A stretch of DNA of 10,855 nucleotides from Pavlovales sp. CCMP2436 (GCA_026770615.1 MU631426.1:179211-190065), one strand, 5' to 3'. Counted from the stretch's first letter, positions 1 to 7,534 are shown. Program-made: numbers and translations. The notes: generated by a model not told the origin, from the letters alone.

Positions 1-170
1 GGTGGTGTGGCCACTGGTGCTCCGTTTTGAGCGTCTGCTGGGGGTATGGGCTCATACTGCATAGGTGGTAATGCTGATGGTTCCTTGTTTTGAGCAATGC
101 TGTCCGTTGGGGGTATGGGCTCGTATTGTATAGGTAATATGGCCGCTGATGCTGTGTTTTGCTTCAATTT
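1..170 (-). repeat. Tandem 69-bp repeat coding 23-residue units
   Basis: The block gggggtatgggctc occurs at 40-53 and again at 109-122, exactly 69 bp apart. Flanking bases also match through gcataggt/gtataggt and ttgttttgagca/tgtgttttgctt. A partial further unit (ctggtgctccgttttgag) lies at 14-31. Because 69 is a multiple of three, each unit adds 23 codons to the minus-strand frame (…QYEPIPP…). The array is cut by the window edge, so the copy number is unknown. Confidence 0.8.
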
Positions 171-534
171 CCTTGCTGCCCGCTCGGCGGTCTGGGCGGC
201 CCACGTAGCTTTCTTAAACGTATACGCGTCGTATAAAGATATATTGTCCTTGGTGGACGCCGCTGATGCTTCAATTGCCGCTTCGCGTGATTTGTGCATT
301 CTGAGGCTATGGCGTAGGAGAGTGTAGTGTAAGTCGCCGGGCTTGGGTGCGTCACCGGCGTCGACGTCCTTCTTTCTGAGCTCTTCTTTGACACTTAATC
401 CTACCCTTCCGGTGAAGTAGTCCGGCCGAGATATCATGTGTGTCGCCATTAATTTTGATTTGGCGGGTCCCAGGCGCGGGGACAGTTCCTTGCCGAGAGA
501 GCGGTGGAGGTCGTGGCGGTGCTTTCCGTTGACA
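2..534 (-). pseudogene. Retroelement basic, Ala-rich tail ending in Pro-rich repeats
   Basis: The minus-strand frame whose codons begin at positions such as 419 and 122 is open from about 614 to the window edge. It first gives a basic stretch (KRVLVNGKHRHDLHRSLGKE, about 545-486), then an Ala/Lys/Arg-rich, probably helical region (about 290-180), then at least two copies of a Pro-rich 23-residue unit centred on QYEPIPP. It has no start codon of its own that fits and reads as the continuation of the retroelement protein after the frame change near 540. Its end lies outside the window. Function unknown. Confidence 0.4.
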
Positions 535-535
535 A

Positions 536-660
536 GCACTCGTTTTGTAAGTGATGCTTTGTGTCTTGTGAGTTGAGTGCTTTGCATAGAGGGCAGGTGA
601 GGCCCATTGTTTCGGACTTTCCGTCAATGGTAATTGTAGTGGTGGCTACTGCTGCGGGAA
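536..660 (-). pseudogene. CCHC zinc-binding motif of the retroelement
   Basis: After a frame change near 655 the minus strand reads ITIDGKSETMGLTCPLC, then H-H and C. The Cys codons start near 595, 586 and 538, giving a C-x2-C-x9/10-H-x4/5-C spacing. Such motifs near the 3' end of RNase H-bearing retrotransposons are thought to bind nucleic acid. Another frame change near 540 is needed to continue into the basic tail. A chance Cys/His cluster is possible, but its place behind the RNase H and C-terminal regions makes that unlikely. Confidence 0.5.
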
Positions 661-1559
661 CGAGGTGAGCTCGACGCCTTCGATGTCGAGCGGCAGGGCG
701 CGAGTGAGAAAAAACTGTTGAATCGGCCACAGGTCCGTGGCGAGCACCGACTCGTCGATTTGCAGCGGAACGACGGGATACGGATGAGACGACAGTCGCT
801 CAATGTATTGGAAGCGTAAATCCGATATTGATGTCGAACCAGGTCTCATCGTGCGCAAAACATCCGGAGTGTGCGTCGTCGGCGTCGCCTCCATAAAGTG
901 AGTCACTAGTGTTTTGCGGTGAGCCGATGCGACACCGACGTCCATGACCTGCGCGCAGTACATCTTCAAATTGAACCACGCAAATACGCGCATGCGGTGC
1001 GAGCCCATCGCCGGGAATTCTGCTGCCCACTCGGCATTGTGGCGGTCCGAGTATCATTCTGGCCATGTGTTTGGTGTACTTTTCCGTGGGTCGCTATTGG
1101 CCCCTAACTCGTGGGAGGCGCAGAGCCGTCGTGCTCTCTTTTGTCCACATTGCTTCTACACTGGCCATTCTACCATGCCTGGGGCATGTTTGACGGGGCC
1201 TCTCTTCTCTAGGCGTTCCCTCGCAACTCTGTCTATTAGAGCATGGCGTGCTCCTTGTTGGTCGGATGTGATGATGTCTCCTGTCGCAGTGGCCGCTATT
1301 GCCCAGCAATGGGCCGTGAGCGTGTTTTTTGTGAGCTGTACTGTGGCGGCTTCTCTGTGTACTGCTACTGCCTTTGAGCCCCAGTCGCTCAATGCGTTCT
1401 GCACGAGCTTTTTGACGGCCGGGGGTTGGAGGATGGGAGGCAAATCAGCCTGGCTGCGCCAGTTGTCATCTCGTGTGGAGATGAAGAGCCGGGTCACTTT
1501 CTTTAGCACCTCTGCTGTCACTATTCTAGCACTCGAGGCGTCAGCGTGACGTACTGCTC
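661..1559 (-). pseudogene. Retroelement C-terminal domain, two in-frame stops
   Basis: One frame stays protein-like from the end of the RNase H domain to about 661 and is interrupted by a TAG (1158-1156) and a TGA (1056-1054). Stretches such as KKVTRLFISTRDDNWRS (about 1506-1456) and MRVFAWFNLKMYCAQVMDVG (about 996-937) have the mixed charged and aromatic make-up of a folded protein. I do not recognise a named domain. Its position between RNase H and the CCHC motif suggests an element-specific C-terminal domain. The same frame resumes cleanly on both sides of the two stops, so simple decay by point mutation is the easiest reading. Confidence 0.45.
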
Positions 1560-2050
1560 CCGGGGTATTTAGAATTCTGGCTACTTCATCATCCGATTTG
1601 GTATGAGCCGCAGTGTGAGTCGCGTTCCTGTAGCGTCCGTGCGCCTCGTCACGGTGTTTGAGGCTAAGTAGGCGGTAGAAGTGAGGGTTTGCATCATAGC
1701 TTGTGGGATCCCTCGACCCGTGTGGTAGGGGATTGCGGTCTAGGTGCCGTCTGTGCAGTCTGGGCGTTTTACGCCTGTGTCATGGTCCCATCTGATGAAG
1801 AGCCCTTGCTCGTGAGTCAGTGCTTGTAAGGCAAGTGTGACCGCATTGCCTTCTGCGTTGACAACCGTTTGATCGTTTGCGAATGTGCAGATAAGGATAT
1901 GTGCCCCTGGGGCATGTGTCGTGCCGCGGATGTGGTGTGATGGGAGTACGTAAAAACACGCCGCACCGGCTGCTCGAGCCTTCCCGTTTCCATCAGGTTT
2001 GATAAATGAACCGTCGACCCCGACATTTGGGGTGCACAATTGTGGTTTCT
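1560..2050 (-). pseudogene. RNase H domain of the retroelement, split by a frameshift
   Basis: Two frames carry the halves of one RNase H-like domain. The upstream half contains VGVDGSF (Asp codon near 2015) followed by a GAACFYV strand, then the helix NAEGNAVTLALQAL (Glu codon near 1853) and RWDHDTG (Asp near 1787). These resemble the first strand, the Glu-bearing helix and a later acidic position of the family. That frame ends in a stop at 1742-1740. The downstream half, open in another frame from about 1779, contains HTAAHTKSDDEVARILN (about 1617-1567), which resembles the His and Asp region that closes retroelement RNase H domains. RNase H degrades the RNA strand of the RNA-DNA hybrid during reverse transcription. 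As it stands the domain is broken between 1780 and 1740 and cannot be made whole from this copy. Confidence 0.55.
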
Positions 2051-2256
2051 CCGCTGTCGGTGGTTGGTGTCTGAGTGCATGTATGAGTGTTGTGTGGCGT
2101 ATGACGAACCGGAAGCACATAGGTCCGCATAATGCCGACGTGAGTGAGTGGCAGGATTTCCCGTAATATTTCCAGCTGCTCAGGGTGTTTTAATCGCCTA
2201 AATTTGCGCGGACAAGACACGACAAGACATGCAGAGCATGGGGGGATTCTTTCCAT

Positions 2257-2641
2257 TTAAGTATGCCTCTCAGCCTCTGTCAGAGCAGAGGTCGTCTAGG
2301 CGAACGGAGCCACATTCCTGCGCGTGCGGTATCTGAGTTTCTGACCCCCACCCTATTGTGGCAAACATTCCAGAATTGCAAACCGCGCTGCGGCCGAAAA
2401 TCACCCGGCCGTTAGCGCGCGCAAGGCGGCCGATGACAGGCGACAGCAAGCATGGGCGCACCGCGGCGGGTGGCTGGCAGCACGAGCATTTTTTTCTTTT
2501 AGGGCGTGCGAAGCGGGCGGGCCGTAGCAGAAGGGGGCCCCGCTGTGTGCCGTGTCCGGCTTGCAAATCAGAGACGAAAACGCCCACTATCCATGACCCA
2601 AAATTAAAAACTGACATTTATCAGAGCTGGCTGCGAGTGTA
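2257..2641. other. GC-rich spacer without a recognised gene
   Basis: Open frames exist on both strands here (plus 2358-2642, minus 2617-2270), but neither gives recognisable domains. The plus one is low-complexity Arg/Ala/Gly-rich, as expected from GC-rich DNA. A 6-bp inverted repeat (cctctg…cagagg) lies at about 2274-2291. The retroelement reading ends at 2259-2257 with a stop, so this may be the joint between the truncated retroelement and older sequence. Confidence 0.4.
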
Positions 2642-2689
2642 GTGTGTAAGTTTCTAGTTAAACGTCCGTCCCCGGGAGGTTCGCACTGG
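2642..2689 (+). repeat. Left terminal inverted repeat of the 716-bp element
   Basis: It pairs with 3311-3357. Matching begins at gtgtgtaa, with one mismatch at 2650, then a 20-base perfect core at 2651-2670, then weaker matching to cactgg at 2684-2689. Confidence 0.75.
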
Positions 2690-3310
2690 ACCTGAGCGTT
2701 GAAAAACACTCAAATCCAGGGATCCACCACGGGCACATGGATACCGTCCCCACCGCTGATCTTGTCAGACACGACACTCTACGACTCTCGATTGGCGCGC
2801 TGATCGATCGTCGCTGCATCGATCTCCCCGTCGCCTTTGGAAATTCAGCCCGTCTGCGAACGCGGCACACCTTCGCGACTCACAAACATTACTTAATCAC
2901 TAGCCTTTATCACATATATTGCGGTTCTTGCCCCGGGAGACAAACGCCGCAATTATGCATAAAATATCTCGCCAGTCTTTTAACCAGGAACGAAAATACA
3001 TGTCTCGCTGGGCTTGCTTGAGTGCTGTCTATAAAAGGAAGGAGGGGGGGAAGGGGGGTTACGAAAGCGCGAGGTTAAGCTAAAAGTTGAGTCGCGCCTC
3101 GTTGTGTGCCCCCCGCTTAATAATAATTTCAGTTAAAACTTACCATTGTCTTTTTGAAATCTGATGCCAAGAAATACAAACTGAAATACTCAAATGTGCC
3201 CTTAAATTGCCTGCAATCCTCTGTATCGTGTGATCATCAAACGCGGATCCATACTCACTGGAGCGGCCCAGCCGCATTTCAAAACAGATAATGATATACT
3301 ATAAGCCACA

Positions 3311-3357
3311 CCAGTGCCATCCTCTGGTGACGGACGTTTAACTAGAAAGTTACACAC
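3311..3357 (-). repeat. Right terminal inverted repeat of the 716-bp element
   Basis: It is the reverse complement of the left end. Matching stops at 3357, since beyond it 3358-3360 does not match 2639-2641. That fixes the outer border of the element. Confidence 0.75.
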
Positions 3358-3378
3358 ACGTCCGAAAAAGCATGCATA

Positions 3379-3542
3379 CAGGGTGTCGCGGGCAATAAGA
3401 GCGGCGCTTTTGAGACTGAGGCTCAGTTTCTTAGCAAATTACATACAAACAATGCTTAAACTTCGCTTAAATACGATTGAAGGGCACAAAAATGAGGCTC
3501 AGTTTCTTAACGTCGCGGTTTCTTATTGCCCGTGACACCCTG
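3379..3542. mobile_element. 164-bp MITE, Tc1/mariner-style, TA flanks
   Basis: cagggtgtcgcgggcaataag (3379-3398/9) is the inverted repeat of 3522-3542 with one mismatch in 21. Both ends are flanked by TA (3377-3378 and 3543-3544), the target duplication typical of Tc1/mariner insertions. Ends beginning CAGGGTG are also common in that superfamily. The interior contains two perfect copies of a 17-bp sequence (tgaggctcagtttctta at 3417-3433 and 3493-3509). There is no coding capacity for a transposase, so it would depend on an autonomous relative elsewhere. Confidence 0.85.
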
Positions 3543-3686
3543 TATATTTCGGATCGCAGGCTTTAATAATCTAACCCTTAGCGCGCGATATAAATTATTA
3601 TTAGCAGCTCTTGATGGCTCAACAGGTGGTGTTCACTCACTGACTTGGTCGACGTCAGCCATGAGTCCTGACAGCAGGGATGGTGG

Positions 3687-3896
3687 TCAAAAGTGAGGTT
3701 GGTGGCGAACTTGTAGTGATATATTAGCAGCGTTCGCAATTATGTGCGTCTCCGCAAGTTGGCATGGGCGTGGGGAAAGTCTAGGCCGCGGAGCACCTTC
3801 GAATTTACCGGTACCGAAAACATGCTCAATCGAGCCCTGCGCAGCCGAGCCCGCAGACATTAGCAGCTCTATCGGCTGCGGGTCTCTATCGGACAT
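3687..3896 (-). pseudogene. Possible DDE-transposase C-terminal remnant
   Basis: This 69-codon minus-strand frame contains GSIEHVFGTGKFEGAPR and, later, LAETHIIANAANISLQ. The spacing IE-x-x-FG-x-x-K, then a helix with LA-x-x-H-x(4)-A-x-N, is reminiscent of the C-terminal end of IS5/Harbinger-type DDE transposases, where the Glu is the third catalytic acid. The match is loose, the frame is short and nothing upstream extends it. It may be a relic or a coincidence. Confidence 0.2.
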
Positions 3897-4156
3897 TCCG
3901 TGCGACAGCGCTTATTTTTAAATATATCATCTTTTTAATTGGTTTAAATTTGTTTAGTGTTATCTACAGATAGTTGATTTATTCAATCTACGTGTTATGA
4001 AGGTACCTGCTGGCACGGCAGATTCACCTTTCAGAGTAAGTGACGTCGTTATGAACCGACGATGAGAGTCGAGCGGAATAAATTACATTATATAAAGAAT
4101 TGCTGATATTAAATTTATGTTGTATTAAATATAGTTGGAGTTGACATGCAGCAATT
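3897..4156. other. AT-rich spacer upstream of the two-TM gene
   Basis: Base composition changes sharply to AT-rich, with no open frame worth reporting. It sits just upstream of the GC-rich gene and could hold its promoter, but I see no specific element I would defend. Confidence 0.35.
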
Positions 4157-4360
4157 TTGGCTAGAGCGTGCCATCCCCGTCCACGTCGCCTAGCCCCTGC
4201 TATTGCTCGCTCATGTCGGCGCCGGGTGCGTGCCCGGGCGCGTGCGCGAGCGCGTCCTTCCCGCTTGGGGGCGAACGCGGCACCGCTGCGTCGCCAAGAA
4301 CACGTACTTGATTACAGAACAAGTACTTGTTTCCCGCTGCATCCCGCCCGACATGGTCAG

Positions 4361-5040
4361 GAGGAGCCACAGGGGCAGAAGGCGAGCGTGCGCAACAATC
4401 CGTGCTTTACGTCGCCGGTCTTCTTTTCGGTCGGCCTAATCCTCCTGGCCCTCCTAATCTTTCTCGAGGTGACCGTCGCGTCGCGCGCGCTCGGGCCGCT
4501 GGAGATCGCGGAGCTCGTGCTGATCCCCGTACTCCTCTGGTTCCCCGCGCTGGCCCTACTGGCATTGACGAGCCCGTGCGTGCGTTTCCGCATCCGCACC
4601 AGCCGCTGGGGCGTCCGTCCAACGAACAAGGCCGCCATCGTCTTGGCCTTCACCGGGCCGTCGCCGCTGGGCGTGGCGGGCGGTGGGTTTGGCTATTGGA
4701 TCGGCTCACGCCGCGCCACCCCGAACATCGTCACGTTCGACCTCAACTTTGCCGACCTCGTCAAGATGGTCTCGCCGACCATTGTTCGAGTGCACGCCGG
4801 CACAAGCATAGTCGACCTACGCGCATCGTCGATGAGCAGTCGGGCGGCAAATACGTGCTGTACGACCGAGGCCAGTTTGACCAACTCTCCGTCGGCGCGT
4901 GCGTGCACACGGCTGCGCACGGCTGGGCAAAGGAGGCTTGGTTCATCGAGAGTGTCATGGTCCGCGCAAACTAAACCAACTGCCCGGCCATCCTCGAAGT
5001 CCCGCAAGGCCTTCCATCCGACGCACATCTTCTGCACGGA
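4361..5040 (+). pseudogene. First visible exon of the two-TM gene, with frame break and stop
   Basis: A possible splice acceptor (catggtcag) ends at 4360. The frame from 4361 is well formed to about 4815 (VRNNPCFTSPVFFSVG, two TM segments, WGVRPTNKAAIVLAF). After 4823 the sensible protein continues in the next frame (GGKYVLYDRGQFDQLSVGAC, WAKEAWFIESVMVRAN), meets TAA at 4972-4974, and stays plausible to the donor at 5041 (CPAILEVPQGLPSDAHLLHG). The shift coincides with a 17-nt offset near-repeat (gcatagtcga 4806-4815, gcatcgtcga 4823-4832). Seventeen is exactly the length that would account for the change of frame. Confidence 0.6.
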
Positions 5041-6643
5041 GTAGGCGGGGGACCCTGCACGCCACTCTCACTCTCATACAAGTGTCCGTCATTTTTATCT
5101 GTCACTCTCACTCTCATACTGTGTATCCAATGCCCCTTTGTGCCACCTGCCTGTCCGTCTCCTCTGGTCGTTGATGTGATGCTCTGCTGCTTAGGCCATC
5201 GAGGTCGTGGAGCGCGGCTCTGGCAAAGTGATGGAGGTGCGCAAGGACGACGCAGACTTCCTCAGGTGCTGCTTTGATGAGCGGTATGTGATCCTTGACA
5301 TTGAGATCGCGCTCATGACAAACCAGAAGGTGAGCGCCGTCGATCAGTAGCGACGGCGGGCGCTGAGCACAGCTTGGCATATGCCTTGTTCAGCCACGTT
5401 AAACGTTGCTCATGGACACCCCCCCCACCCCATTCCCCCTCCCCGCCCCCCACCCTGGCCGGCCGACCGCGCGCGCGCCAGCTTCGGGTGCAACAGAAGA
5501 CGTTCAAGCCGCCTTCTGGCGACAAGGCTGCCGATATCCGGAGCGGACCCGACATTGCCGAGTGGGAGCAAGCGGACTTCAAGCTCATGTTTATCTACCC
5601 CACGCAGATCATCAGTAAGACGGCGGTCAAAGTACTCACTGACGTGCGCGCTCGTGCAGTCCGCAGCGGCATGTGGCTGCTGCATCCTGCCGCCTCCCTC
5701 TTCGTGCCCGCGCCGTTGATCGCCAATTGCAAAGTGAATGCAATCTTACGCGCTGCCCCCCCCCCGTCCCCCTCCCCCCCCATCCCTGCGCGCCCGCGAA
5801 TCCGCAGGCACCGGAGGTACGCAACAACAGCGTGTGCTTCCTGCGTTGCCAGTTTTATGCACTCCAGCTAGGCTGCGGGCAACGGACCGACTTTATTGAC
5901 TCGGTTGCGGATGCGCACACCATCGTGAAAACCATCTGGGGCCTCGAGGCGCTTGTCGTCAACCTGACGCGCTACGTGAACCTTGAGATCTTCACGGTCG
6001 ACCCGTTTGACATGCGCTCGGCGATGCTGACGGCCAATCGGCTGCACGTCAAGATCGGGGGCCGCACTGAGTTTTGCAAGGTAGCAGCATATCATTACGA
6101 TGGTGATGATGATTGTTAGAGTGACTCCAAATAATATCAACAATCAACACTAATAATATGCTAACAACAACAATCAGCGCACGGTGACAGGAGGAACCAT
6201 GATCTGGGCGTTCGATTTCGCGGCGCCTGTGGGCAAAGTCGGCACAGACGGCGTGGGCGAGAACTTGTGCGAGTGGATCGAAGAGATCCATCAGCACGGC
6301 TACCGGCGCGCGGCATTACACCCGGGCAAGTTATAGTTCTCTGCTCTATTTCTTCGGACTGCCGGCTATTTATTTGTTACTTTAATACTTTTTTTGATTT
6401 TTTACCTTTTGCACGTTTTTTTAAACACTTTTGCACTTTTTTTGTTTACTTTTATTTTGCGGAGGCCCGCAACCAACACAGCCTTTACGGAGGCCCCTAA
6501 TACCCCCTGGTCTATATTGCAACATAGGCAAGTACACGGCGAAGAGCCTGAGCAGGATCACGCAGATCGACTACACTACGCTGTGGACCGAGGTGGGGAT
6601 CGGCGCGGGCATCTACGTCCACACTCTGATGATGCCCGCCTGA
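4361..6643 (+). CDS. Six-exon gene, two-TM protein of unknown function, broken in exon 1
   Basis: Exons: 4361-5040, 5195-5329, 5482-5631, 5808-6080, 6178-6325 and 6528-6643 (TGA 6641-6643). Each junction keeps the frame, and the coding frame is GC-rich at third positions throughout. The first part has two hydrophobic segments, about residues 19-36 and 50-69 counted from 4361, so a membrane anchor is likely, followed by a soluble part of about 400 residues with WEQADFKLMFIYPTQ, FCLRCQF-like and GGTMIWAFDF stretches. I recognise no family. The 5' end is unresolved: no ATG is in frame upstream of 4361 after the last stop, so the start probably lies in an earlier exon; an ATG at 4213 opens 32 codons but does not join in phase. 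Exon 1 has a frame break at 4806-4832 and an in-frame TAA at 4972-4974. This could be a young pseudogene, a bad allele or sequence error; later exons are clean. With the 17 extra bases ignored, length from 4361 is about 494 codons. Confidence 0.65.
5041..5194 (+). other. Intron 1 of the two-TM gene (GT-AG, phase 0)
   Basis: The donor is gga|gtaggc and the acceptor ctgctgcttag|GCC; length 154 nt. It contains two perfect copies of cactctcactctcatac (5063-5079, 5103-5119). Downstream the frame resumes as AIEVVERGSGKVMEVRKDD. Confidence 0.65.
5330..5481 (+). other. Intron 2 of the two-TM gene (GT-AG, phase 0)
   Basis: The donor is aaccagaag|gtgagc and the acceptor gcgcgcgccag|CTTCGG; length 152 nt. 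A C-rich pyrimidine tract fills about 5419-5455. Frames on both sides (…IALMTNQK and LRVQQKTFKPP…) join in phase 0. Confidence 0.7.
5632..5807 (+). other. Intron 3 of the two-TM gene (GT-AG, phase 0)
   Basis: The donor is gtcaaa|gtactc and the acceptor aatccgcag|GCACCG; length 176 nt, with a C-rich tract at 5755-5782. A stronger-looking donor (gtaaga at 5614) would give phase 1 and break the next exon, so 5632 is preferred. Confidence 0.6.
6081..6177 (+). other. Intron 4 of the two-TM gene (GT-AG, phase 0)
   Basis: The donor is ttttgcaag|gtagca and the acceptor caatcag|CGCACG; length 97 nt, AT-rich, with a branch-site-like gctaacaa at about 6160-6167. The more distal acag at 6187-6190 would bring a stop into frame, so the acceptor at 6177 is chosen. 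Confidence 0.65.
6326..6527 (+). other. Intron 5 of the two-TM gene, apparent GC-AG intron (phase 1)
   Basis: The only junction that keeps frame is CCG G|gcaagtt … acatag|GC AAG TAC, giving PGKYTAKSLSR. The donor matches the strict GCAAGT consensus known for GC-AG introns. Using the nearby GT (6330-6331) gives phase 2 and loses the frame. The 202-nt intron is T-rich in the middle. Confidence 0.6.
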
Positions 6644-7510
6644 GCGCCACCTGCGGCCCTCCGTGAGCTCGTCGTCCTGCATCCACTGATCGGTCACTGC
6701 CACTTACAGCAAGCACGCTGTCAGTGTCCGCCCCAGTTTCGTGCACTCGCAGGTATGCTTTAAGTAACTTATGACGAATAACCGACGAGTAGATCGAGCA
6801 CATAGCTGGTCAGTGATCGCCTCTCAATGACGTGGCAGTGCTGCTTGGGCTACACCAGCGACCGCCTTATTGCGGCTTGCCACTCTATCAATGCGCGTCG
6901 TCAGCGAGAGCCCAGTTCTGCACTGTCAAACTGGGAAATTATGAATGAACATCTATTTTATTCGAATATTTATTTAATCGAGTTTAAGAAGGTGCTTGTA
7001 GAACACTGAATAAAAGCTTTCTATAGACTTAGAATATATTGAGGAACAATTTAGTTGATATGATTGTTGGAGGTATGGCTCTTGTATATGCTCTTAGCTA
7101 TTGCATATACTCAAGCTATACTGCCTACATGCCTGCCCGTAGCACACAGCACCGCACACACTTACTGGCCACAACCCTGGCTCAGTTTAAATTGTGTTGC
7201 CACTCAGTGATCGCTCAGTTTTGCCGTCCGCTACTGATCGCCTTGCACTGATCGCTCGTGAAGCTCTAACTCGCTGTATTTGATCCTGCCGCCCGTCGAG
7301 ACGACGGGCACCCTCTAGCGCCGCAAGGACTAGAGGAGAGACGGAGCGACCGGCTAACACCAACAATGATCCTCTACCTGTTTTTCATGTAGCCTCTAAC
7401 GAGCAGATAATGGCGTTTCTACTGTTATTCAGTTAGGAGGGGGATTATTGAGTCGCCCTGTCCGGCCGGCTAGAAACCCCTTGTTGAGAATCGTGGCTTG
7501 GGAAAGGAAT
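6644..7510. other. Intergenic stretch, no gene seen
   Basis: No open frame here looks coding; those at 6827-7009 and 7039-7251 have no domain and no codon bias. The stretch holds repeated short motifs of the form CACTGATCG or CAGTGATCGC (about 6684, 6811, 7205, 7233 and 7247), a pair of strong hairpins at 7291-7336 and a GC palindrome (ccggccgg) near 7460. It should also contain the 3' UTR and poly(A) region of the upstream gene. An aataaaag lies at about 7009-7016, rather far from the stop codon. Confidence 0.45.
7291..7336. other. Two tandem perfect hairpins, possible structured RNA
   Basis: The first is gcccgtcg-aga-cgacgggc (7291-7309), an 8-bp stem with a 3-nt loop. The second is cctctag-(11 nt)-ctagagg (7312-7336), a 7-bp stem. 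Only two bases separate them. They lie in a gene-free stretch. I recognise no ribozyme, tRNA or snRNA signature; a structured transcript or a mobile-element end are both possible. Confidence 0.45.
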
Positions 7511-7534
7511 TATACAATACAAATAATGTAAATC

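Larger units (their letters stand above)
1..2256 (-). mobile_element. Decayed retroelement 3' half (RNase H, C-terminal domain, CCHC motif)
   Basis: Reading the minus strand from 2256 down to 1, protein-like stretches follow one another in all three frames in a sensible order. First comes a short stretch that may be the end of a reverse transcriptase (about 2220-2110), then an RNase H domain, a domain of about 300 residues, a CCHC zinc motif, a basic tail and Pro-rich repeats. Non-LTR retrotransposons of the type with RNase H behind the reverse transcriptase, and a Cys/His motif near the 3' end, have this order. Frame changes near 2100, 1780-1740, 655 and 540, and stops at 1158-1156 and 1056-1054, mean it cannot make one protein. 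No reverse transcriptase catalytic motif is seen, so the element is cut or scrambled upstream of about 2256, and it runs out of the window at position 1. A non-LTR identity is inference; another RNase H-bearing retroelement is possible. Confidence 0.6.
2642..3357. mobile_element. 716-bp element with ~47-bp terminal inverted repeats
   Basis: The left end (2642-2689) and the reverse complement of the right end (3357-3311) match over about 47 bp. This includes a perfect 20-base core, tttctagttaaacgtccgtc, and ends in cactgg on both sides. The interior has no protein with recognisable domains. Open frames at 2737-3021 (plus) and 2870-2658 (minus) overlap and look accidental. A TATA-like ctataaaagg occurs at about 3029-3038, followed by a G-rich run. 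I could not see a convincing target-site duplication, so the superfamily is unknown. It is most likely a non-autonomous DNA transposon. Confidence 0.7.

Noticed and set aside
1054..1158. Possible stop-codon reassignment, since sensible protein continues through TAG and TGA in the retroelement and TAA in the two-TM gene
   Set aside because: Three different stops plus several frameshifts fit decay better, and other genes end normally at TGA, TAA or TAG.
2358..2642. Plus-strand 94-codon frame with a C-x2-C pair
   Set aside because: Only one Cys pair, low-complexity basic composition, no partner exon or domain.
2737..3021. Open frame inside the 716-bp TIR element as a transposase
   Set aside because: No catalytic motif, overlaps another frame on the opposite strand, and composition is not protein-like.
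5374..5871. Single open frame running through exon 3 and past it
   Set aside because: The part before 5482 and after 5631 is Pro-rich translation of C tracts; splicing in phase 0 explains the coding part better.
7280..7290. ttgatcctgcc, identical to part of the conserved 5' end of eukaryotic small-subunit rRNA, with gcccgtcg just after it
   Set aside because: No other conserved rRNA sequence follows in order, so an rRNA gene or fragment is not supported; an 11-base match can be chance.
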